From positions 186,001 to 250,000 of the forward strand of contig JAPXFQ010000178.1 in assembly GCA_028564705.1 (NCBI GenBank): a stretch of DNA of 64,000 nt, read 5' to 3'. This document shows, one piece after another, positions 56,241 through 64,000 of this stretch. The notes under the pieces were generated by a model. It was not told the origin of the DNA, made no database searches, and saw only the letters and a program-made list of their open reading frames with translations. The number at the start of each line of letters is the position of its first letter. The first letter of the stretch is position 1. Source of the stretch: Apricaphanius iberus (lineage: Eukaryota > Chordata > Actinopteri > Cyprinodontiformes > Aphaniidae). A program made the translations under genes and the position numbers.

Positions 56241-57010
56241 TGTAACTTAGTAATTTTGTAATAACCATTCAGAAGTATACTGCTGAATTCTCTGATCAGA
56301 TTCTGGTTCAAACATGTATGGTTGAATTTTTTGAATTTCTTTGAATGGTTGAACAATGTCCGTAACTTTCTAACGTAGTGGTAACAGTCAATGAGTGGGG
56401 CGTGAGCAAAGATTGTAGAAGCTTTGGGCGTGGCCAAGTTAACAACTCATGTAATATGTACACATGTATGTATATTTTTATAGTCCATGAAATATTTTAT
56501 ACATATATAAATTGTTCAGTTGCTTCAATTGTTTCCCACTTTAAGTCTTGTTTTTTGTTTTTTCCCCATCAATTATCCAGACTGTCCAATATAATCATGC
56601 CTCCTGTGCTCAAGTAACAGGTAGTAGTTGTTGTTGTGGGTGGTAGGGGTGTGCCTTATTGGCTTGTCATGTCAGTTGCCTGCTTGAATGTTTGCCGTTT
56701 TCTTTTCCTTTTTGAATGGATGTTGGTTTCTTCTGAAGTAACGTTATTTTATTGTTGTGATGTCCTGCTTAGAATTTATATACACATATGCTCTAGATTT
56801 TGCCCTCAATTTGTATTTCCCAATGAAAATTGTTCAATGAACTTCAATACTCCCCCCTCTAACTGCATTGGCTCACTCATGTATGTGTTGAATGATGTCT
56901 GAATAAAGTGGATCTATTCATTTCCAAGTGTTGCCGGAGTTTCCGTTCATCCATTGATTTTCTCCTCCTCCGTGCACCTAGGAAGTGGGTAAACTTGCAT
57001 TGGTATTGCT
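56241..57010. other. golga7 intron, no gene recognised
   Basis: AT-rich; open stretches on the plus strand have no recognisable relatives. Confidence 0.4.
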
Positions 57011-57011
57011 G

Positions 57012-57258
57012 TTTGGTCCAAAATTACACCAAGGTTCTTTATGCCACAACCAGAGGCCAAATTAGAGATGAAGTTATTGACTTAGCAGTTTACTTTTTAA
57101 AGCTTCTGGCCAAAAGACAACTTCTTTCCTGTCTGAAATTAAAATCAGTAAGTTTAGAGTCATCCAGCTTTTTATATCTTCAAGACGTGTCTGTTATCTA
57201 CCCAACTGATTGGATTCATCAGGATTTGTGGATAAATATAATTGTGTATAATCAGTAT
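57012..57258 (-). mobile_element. L2-type LINE RT fragment, antisense
   Basis: CCAAAATTACACCAAGGTTC and GAGTCATCCAGCTTTTTAT followed by CCAACTGATTGGATTCATCA match 23530-23760 and 29180-29400 in the same antisense direction. This is the region just after RT motif C. 240 bp only. Confidence 0.85.
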
Positions 57259-57261
57259 AGA

Positions 57262-57530
57262 GGCCACTCGAAAGTCTGGCTTCATTTTAATTTAAAAAAG
57301 GATGGATTTGCACAGTGCAACACCTGTGATAAACTTCTTAGTGCCAAAGGAGGACATACAACAAACATGACAAAACACCTTGGCAGCTGCATGGTATACA
57401 TTGCGGTAACGAGTGTACTGTCTTTGATGTGTTGCATCGCTCTCCTGCTCCTGTCACTTTCTTCACGTCGGACAGTCAACCATCAGCCAACAACTCCTTG
57501 CTGGAAACGGAATCAGGTACATGAAATTTA
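57262..57530 (+). pseudogene. BED-finger N-terminus of a hAT transposase
   Basis: The plus strand encodes SKVWLHFNLKKDGFAQCNTC followed by DKLLSAKGGHTTNMTKHL, the C-x2-C ... H BED zinc finger found at the start of ZBED/hAT transposases. Coding quality falls after about 57400, and the end (ATCAG|GTACAT) looks like a donor. No catalytic part is present. Confidence 0.72.
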
Positions 57531-57572
57531 GGATCGTTTTATTCTTCACAGACTAGCATAAGCTTGAATATA

Positions 57573-59121
57573 TACTGCTCACAAATATTTAAGGAACACT
57601 TTAAAGAAACACAATAGATACATCAGATCTCAATATGAAGGTGGATATCTATACAAATAACAACAGGGCAATGTCTTAGGAACAAAAGGATGCCAAGTCT
57701 TTTAATGGAAATAAAAGTTTTCAGCATACAGAGGCCTCAATTGTGTAGACACCCTAAAATCAGAGTGAAATGAAGATGTGGAAGGCTAATCCATTTTTTC
57801 CAAAACTTAATTTCTGCAATTAAAAATGCTTCTCAGTATCTTGTTTGGCCCCGAAGAGCTTGTATGCATGCTGACAACGTCGGTGCATGCTCCCAATGAG
57901 ACGACGGATGGTGTCTTGTGGCATTTCCTCCCAGATTTGTGTGAGGGCATCCCTGAGCTGTTGTACAGTCTGAGGAGGAGCCTGGCGGCGCCTAATGGAC
58001 CAAAATAATGTCCCACAGATGTTCTATTGGGTTTAAGTCAGAGGATCGTGAAGGCCATTCAGTTGTTTCAATTCCTTCATCCTCCAGGTACTGCCTGCAT
58101 ACTCTGGCCACATAAGGCCGGGCATTGTCGTGCATTAAGAGGAAACCAGGACCTACTGCACCAGCGTAGGGTCTGACAATGGGTTCAAGGATTTCGTCTC
58201 GATAACTTATGGCAGTCAGAGTACCATTTCCTAGGCTTTAGAGGTCTGTGTGTCCCTCCATGGAAATGCCTACCCAGACCATCACTGACCCACCACCAAA
58301 CCTGTCATGTTGAACGATGTTGCAGGCAGCATAACATTCTCCTCGTCTTCTCCAGACTCTTTCATGTCTATCATGGGTGCTCAGGGTGAACCTGCTCTCG
58401 TCTGTAAAAAGTACAGGGCACCAATAGGGGACTTGCCAATTCTGGTGTTCGTGAGCAAATGCCAGTCAAGCTCCATGGTGCTTGACAGTGAGCACAGGGC
58501 CCACTACAGGACGTCGGGCCCTCAGTCCATCTTCATGAAGTCTGTTCCTGATTGTTTGGGTAGAGACATTCACACCAGTGGCCCTCTGGAGGTCATTCTG
58601 TAGAACACGAGCAGTGCTCAGCCTGTTCTGCCTTGCACAAAGGAGCAAGTATCGGTCCTGCTGATGGGTTGAGGACCTTCTCCGGCCCTGTCCAGCTCTC
58701 CGAGAAAAACCACCAGTCTCCTGAAATCTCCTCATTGTGCTGGGAGACCCATAAACCTTCTTGCTGCAGCACGTGCGGATGTGCCATCCTGGAGAAGTTG
58801 GACAACCTGTGCAACTTCTGTAGGGTTAAGGAATCGCCTCATACTGCCAGAAGATATAATTACTCAAGCCAAAACCAGCCAAAAAAGATCAAGAGGGAGA
58901 AACTTGAAATGACCTCCACATGTAAAACCAGTCCTGTTTTGAGGGTTTTCTAATTGCTGCCACTGTAGTGCACCTGTTGTTAAGTCCATGAACACCAAAA
59001 CAGCTGAAAGTGATTAACGATGCCCTCAGCTGCTTAACCAACCAGAAAATGATCAGACAGGTTTAATCTATTTCATGACAGGCCCAATAAAAAAGTGTTC
59101 CTTTAATTTTTGTGAGCAGTT
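57573..59121 (-). mobile_element. Tc1/mariner transposon, full length, dead
   Basis: The left end TACTGCTCACAAATATTTAA and the complement of the right end AACTGCTCACAAAAATTAAA are inverted, with TA on both sides (57571-57572 and 59122-59123). It contains one minus-strand transposase spread over several frames. Confidence 0.9.
57800..58860 (-). pseudogene. Tc1-like transposase, frameshifted
   Basis: 58735-58466 encodes the N-terminal DNA-binding part (RRFQETGGFSRRAGQGRRRS; STARVLQNDLQRATGVNVST; GLRARRPVVGPVLT). Further left, other frames encode catalytic regions, for example the stretch around ACRQYLEDEGI-type sequence near 58080 and the C-terminal PQDTIRRLIGSMHRRCQ near 57890. No single frame covers the protein. 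Its role was transposition of the element at 57573-59121. Confidence 0.85.
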
Positions 59122-59130
59122 TACTAGCAA

Positions 59131-60004
59131 TAGGCATGTCACGATTATCCAAATCCTTGATTCAATTTGAATTTCGATTTTAGGGTCACGGTTCGATTCT
59201 CGATTTATATTAATTTATTTGTTTTCCCTTTTACAGTACCAAGCTCTATATCATTTTTAGACTAGTCTAAGACAATTGGTTTTATTCTTTACATTTTGTT
59301 CAGTAAATCTTATTTTAAAAGACAAAAACGATGCAATTTATATTATTCTTGTGTAATGTATCACATTAAGCATTAATGAAATCAATTAATGAGTCAAATA
59401 ATTTATTTACAATAAGTGTAAGAGTATTGTTTAATACTAACAGAGGCTTGCTGCCATCTAATGACTATAGTTACTGCAGAATGAATGCAGACACAGTGCT
59501 CCAGATATCTCATTGGACCGGTAAAATGCAGCTATCAGTGTTCCTCTTGTTTACAATGCAAATGTGGACTTGACTCACCAGGAACTTAAATTTTCCTCAC
59601 CGGTGATTTGAGAGTAGGCGTGACTTTAGCTCCGCTCCCGCTGCTTCATCTATCCAAGCTGTGGTTGAGCTTTAGCTTAGCTTTAGCTACTTGCTAGCGT
59701 CAGCTAATAAGCTCTCTAGACATGTGTTCTGACCCCAGGGGATGTGATACAGGCAGTTAATATTGTTACCAAATGGTGTTATCAGTTGCATGAGAACTGG
59801 TGAGATTTACTTCTTGTGGAAAATGTAATCAGTGGTTCCTTTGATGAGACGGATGTCTGCTAACTGTTGCTACAGAGTCCTGAGTGGGACACAGTATAAA
59901 AACATGGCAGGAGGTGATTGCAATCCTGTTTTTGATTTCGATGTGCAAGGTCGTTATGTAATTTTGATCGAATTCAATACAAAATCGAGATTGTGACAGC
60001 CTTA
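59131..60004. mobile_element. Non-autonomous hAT element
   Basis: Left end TAGGCATGTCACGATTATCC; complement of the right end TAAGGCTGTCACAATCTCG. The flanks ACTAGCAA (59123-59130) and ACTAGCAG (60005-60012) agree at 7 of 8 bases, a hAT-style duplication. The left duplication touches the right TA of the Tc1 element. 874 bp, no transposase. Confidence 0.85.
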
Positions 60005-60246
60005 ACTAGCAGTTGCTAAAACTGTGTCAAATCTATTCATAGTTGTTAAATGCTTACAGAGTAATGCTAGCATAAGCCAGTGTCCAGCTGCTGCTATGTT
60101 AACCGGCCAGATACCCGGGCCAGCAAACAGGCATCCAACTGAGCTGCAGCTACTTGCTTTTTAGACTGCTGCCAACTTGTGTTATTTCAGCAGAATTCAG
60201 TTTTACAGTTACAGTTAGGGACGCTCCCTTATAATAGAAGTTACAG

Positions 60247-60790
60247 TACAGCAACTAGGGCTGGGTAAAAATATCGATCCATCCATGCATTGCAATTATT
60301 TCATTCTCAATTCCATATGGATTCATCAACTCCTATGAATCGATTCAGCCCTCCGGCCAGTAAGGGCGCTGTGGGCAACACTAGTGTGAGTGTTGAACGT
60401 TGAACAAGACGGCCTTTACCAAAACACAGCTTGAAACATCCTGGGGTCTAGAGTTGTCAGATTAATCAATACATATTGATCAATACTAAACCTGGTATGC
60501 ATATTATATATTCTGTCCCTGTGGTGTAGATATGTTCGTTTGCGTTTCCTCACGAAACCACAGTGCAGCTCGGTAGAGCGACACAGGCTGCTCCACAGAG
60601 AAGGCTCGGCTCAGCGGATCCCCAGACTTAACCGCATCACTATTTTTATTAAATAGCTTTTTGTACCTTGACTTGGTTCCGGGGACAGTTTTTACCTTTC
60701 GGGAAGTGGAGTTTGACCTGGAAAATATTTCTATACGCTGCATTATTGACGTCTGTTAGCTCGCTGATTTAGACAACAGGCTGCTGACAG
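60247..60790. repeat. hAT-like end and unclassified sequence
   Basis: CTAGGGCTGGGTAAAAATAT with TCGAT following has the form of a hAT terminus, but no matching right end was found. 60504-60743 on the minus strand is open (VPGTKSRYKKLFNKNSDAVK) with no recognised family. Confidence 0.35.
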
Positions 60791-63690
60791 AGAAATGTTA
60801 ACGTTTATTAAAAACGTTGAAACAAGGATTGTGTAGTTGGATTGAAGTGTTTGCGCTTTTCGGAATTATATGCTACGTTTAAGTTTCTCTGTGTTTTGCA
60901 GACCGCAAGGCTAGTTAGCATTAGGGTAGCTTCCCAACTCTCATTAACTGAGTGTTTCTGGTATGGAGTCATCTCTGGGTCAGCTACCATCCAACAATAC
61001 TTTCTCCAGTTGAGTGTGTAATCATTTTACAGACTGCTGCAGATGAAACCAAAGTGCAAAAGTCAATCAGAGGTAGATATCAAGCACCTGTCAGCCTCTG
61101 CTATGCATAATAACATGGTATAAAAGCATCTTCTCCTGATACTCTCTGGCAAACCCCCACAAACACCAAATCATCACAGCCATGGTCTGCCCTGCAAGTC
61201 AATTTCAATCGACTGAATTAGCTTCTTTTAAAGTGATAGTCTGGATCTCTAAATGAATTAATAATTTTAAGAATTTTATTAAATTGACCTCCTGGCCTTA
61301 AATGTAGATATAAAGCAAGTCATTTTATGAATTATAACATTACGGGTAAGTCCTGCCTTCCCGTATCTCAGCTATGGCTCAAAAGCCATGGTGACGTCCA
61401 CATACTCAAGTTTTTAGTTTTTTTCAACCTAAACTTTTTTTTGTTGGGTGCTGGCACTGTTATCTGCCTATGGTTATGTATGTACTATGAAATTTAAACG
61501 AAAAAATAAGGATTGCTGTAAAGCAGTATCTCTGATCGTACTGTGTGTGACAGTTTAAAGTACTTTTTAAAGCAAATAAGTGACTTTAAAAAATCTTAAC
61601 ACCCAGTAATGTGTCATTTCTTTGCATCTCTTTTTTGACATTTTTTTCTTCTAATTACTAGACAAAAAATTATATCCTGAGAAAAGCGGATTTTGAGGGG
61701 TATTGCTCCATAGACCTCCATTCATTCTGTACTCGTCATGAGAGCGCCCTAATATGGAACCAAAGTGGAACTGCAACCAGTTCAGAACCCAGTAGTACCA
61801 AGCGAGTGGGAGTTCTCTCTTTATGGGATTTTCTCTGCCCTAGTCCAATGTAAGAACGTCAGCGCGAAAAAACGTATGCAGCCACCTAGCATCAAGGAGT
61901 GGAATGCAGTTCATTAAAGAATTCGGCTTTCTGAGTGACATGTAAACTGGGACACGACTCAACTCTAGCAAAGTCATTATTCTGATTACTGCTACAAGCT
62001 CTATTTAGAGTCGGATAGAAACATACTGAGTGATGCAAATATTATGAAAACACTGTGCAAAGTCAGGGTTCAAGTATTAAATTGACAGTGAAAACCTTTT
62101 ATACATTTATACACAGTGATTTTGGATAATGCTGCTTTTAATTTTCTATTATTTTGAAATGAAATTCATACTTATTTTATCAGAATATTATTTCAGTTTT
62201 GTGTTAATTTCTTGTTCTGTTTCAGCTGTAAAAGGAGCTATAATAGTTATAGTTTTATTCTCTAATGAAGATTAATAATTTCTATTTAGATTTTTTGAAG
62301 TCTGTTCTGTAATGGTTGACTTGTAAAAGCAAATCTGAAGTTTATTTAATTAACCACATAGAACGGGAATAATGAATGTGTTAAATTCAGAAATTTTCTT
62401 TAATTAAACAAAACGTTTAAGTTCCAAAAAAAGAGGACAAAGTGCCCATATTATGGAACTAAATTGTGGTCACCCTATATTATACTTTTAGTGCCAACAC
62501 ATTTTTTTCAACTTCCATAGAAAATAGGACCTTTATATGATTATGCAAATATTTTTTATGTGTTATTATTTGTGGTTTGACAAAAAACAAAGCCAAGTCA
62601 TACATTCCCTTGTACACTTCAATTAAGGGAAACTGATACTCATTTAAAAAAGTATAAAGTAAGTGTTCAGAACTGAAGAAAGAAAGACTAAATTGGGGGG
62701 TGTTGTTGTTATACTAAAATACAAACGAGCATGTTTGAGAGATAATGAGTACGTAACAGTGATGTTTGTGTACGGTTCCTCCCTTAGAACGTAGGATAGG
62801 AACTGCATACAGTAGTACGAATAAAAGACAAGTCATTAGGTAGTGTCTTAGTGGAGTCATGAGCACCAAAAACCACTCTGATATGCTGTTTTTTTTCTTT
62901 CGGGCAAATGAAACACATAGCTCAAGCAGCATGGGCAAGTGTCATCAACAAGTTTTTGTATCGAACCCGGAGCTCCTTTCCATTGTATGACGGACAGATG
63001 AACATTTTTCAAATAAAAAGATCAGAATACCGTGCAGCTCAGGTTTTACAAGCACATCCACTAAAGATGTCCCACTTTCATTTGTAACTGTTGTTTAATA
63101 CAATTAGAACTGCAGCACATGGGCCCATGTAAAACAGACAATTATTAAAACTCCACTGATCAGTCAGGAAAGTGAGCAGAAACATATTTTCATACTCAAG
63201 TTTTTCTAACAGTTCTTTGGCAATATTTAGCAGGAATATTCAGAAAAACAAACAGAAAGAAAACCCCACAGCCTGAAATAATAAATCTGTTTGGGTAAAA
63301 AAAGCTCTGCAAATCATGTGACTTCTGGAAACCACAAAATATGCAACGGTACAAAAGGGGGAAAAATGTTGGCTCAAAAACTAAAAAAGCTAAATTAACT
63401 AATCAAATAGAAATGCAGGCCATAACATTTTTGGCCCCAAGTTGCACATTTTAGAACTATAGGCACAGCCAATCTTAAACAAATGTGCTGGGAAATAATT
63501 TTATGACAGTGAAAATAACCTTGTACAATCCTTCAACTGCCCAGCATCTATGTGTGTATGTTAAGTAAATCCTACTGGAAAAACACTGAAGACCACCCAA
63601 CCAAGCCAATAAAGCTCATAAAATGACGGGAAGCAGCTCATTCATGTGGAACATGCATCCAAGCACTAGTTCTCTTATCTGTTCAGCTGG
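60791..63690 (-). other. golga7 intron, no gene recognised
   Basis: AT-rich, no convincing coding. Short blocks such as GTGCCCATATTATGGAAC (62441) and ATAGGACCTTTATATGATTA (62525) resemble ends of small MITEs but do not resolve into elements. No golga7 N-terminal exon was found. Confidence 0.4.
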
Positions 63691-63698
63691 CACAGGCT

Positions 63699-64000
63699 TA
63701 AGCCTAGTTTATGCTTCTCCGACCGCATATTTGCACTCAGACGCAGACGTATTAACTTGAGACGTTTTCTGTTTATAGTACCCCGCTCTTCCTCTCCATT
63801 CTCTATTGTTTTTTCAGCGTTGCTCGACCAGGACAGCAAGGGGTGCTACGTTTTCATGGCGTCTCTGCCTACTCCAGAGTTCTCCATATTCTAGACCATT
63901 TCTCAGATCAACAGCATTCCATATGGACCATTTTGACATCTGGCAGTATCCTAAAACTCGTGCAAAAGTAACAGAAGCATTACATTTGGATTTTCAGGAG
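63699..64000 (+). repeat. Possible MITE start running off the window
   Basis: AAGCCTAGTTTATGCTTCTC followed by CGACCGCATA and GACGCAGACGTA resembles the start of a Harbinger-type MITE. The other end would lie beyond 64000. Confidence 0.35.

Noticed and set aside
56636..57531. Long plus-strand frames in the golga7 intron
   Set aside because: The first part is AT-rich chance sequence and the middle is the non-coding strand of an L2 fragment; only the BED-finger end is meaningful.

Overview
This is vertebrate nuclear DNA, almost certainly from a teleost fish. It is AT-rich and intron-dominated, and it carries an unusually dense load of transposons typical of ray-finned fish: L2/CR1-type, RTE-type and L1-type LINEs, a Penelope-like element, Tc1/mariner elements, and many hAT, Harbinger and piggyBac elements. 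The species cannot be named from the sequence alone.

The one host gene I can name is golga7 (golgin A7, the Golgi partner of a Ras palmitoyltransferase), on the minus strand. Its last three coding exons lie at 53984-53832, 44022-43921 and 42952-42911, with good splice sites and matching phases. The first exons must lie beyond 64000. Introns of about 9.8 kb and more than 10 kb hold the repeats of the right third of the window. The golga7 stop codon is followed 13 nt later by a consensus splice donor, so the 3' UTR may itself be spliced. A possible minus-strand terminal exon with a long 3' UTR sits at 19045-17515; I cannot assign it to a gene.

Layout. 0-4.4 kb: a CR1/L2-type LINE split by a Tc1-like element. 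4.4-10.6 kb: an L1 fragment, then a decayed L2 LINE that is interrupted by a THAP-domain DNA transposon. 10.6-12.15 kb: a Tc1-like remnant split by a hAT element. 12.4-14.4 kb: a Penelope-like element folded into two opposing halves, each with a hammerhead-ribozyme-like motif, inside an older hAT-like element. 14.5-22 kb: non-autonomous elements, a hAT transposase remnant and the possible terminal exon. 22.3-25.4 kb: an antisense L2 LINE with an AT microsatellite. 25.7-26.5 kb: a Harbinger-type MITE. 27.1-30.7 kb: a three-level nest (hAT, then a LINE, then an antisense L2 LINE with an open reverse transcriptase). 31-38 kb: sparse repeats, an L1 fragment and a solo LTR. 38.3-41.2 kb: an RTE-like LINE and a Tc1 end. 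42.7-64 kb: golga7 and its repeat-filled introns, including a LINE with an inverted ORF1, a piggyBac MITE, a Harbinger MITE, a Tc1 element and hAT elements.

No operons, CRISPR arrays, rRNA genes or intact tRNA genes were seen. Nearly every longer reading frame is a transposon fragment. The most notable structures are the mirror-image Penelope insertion with two ribozyme motifs and a 13-bp target duplication, the nested insertions, and a repeat whose inverted arms contain a tRNA-like promoter block.
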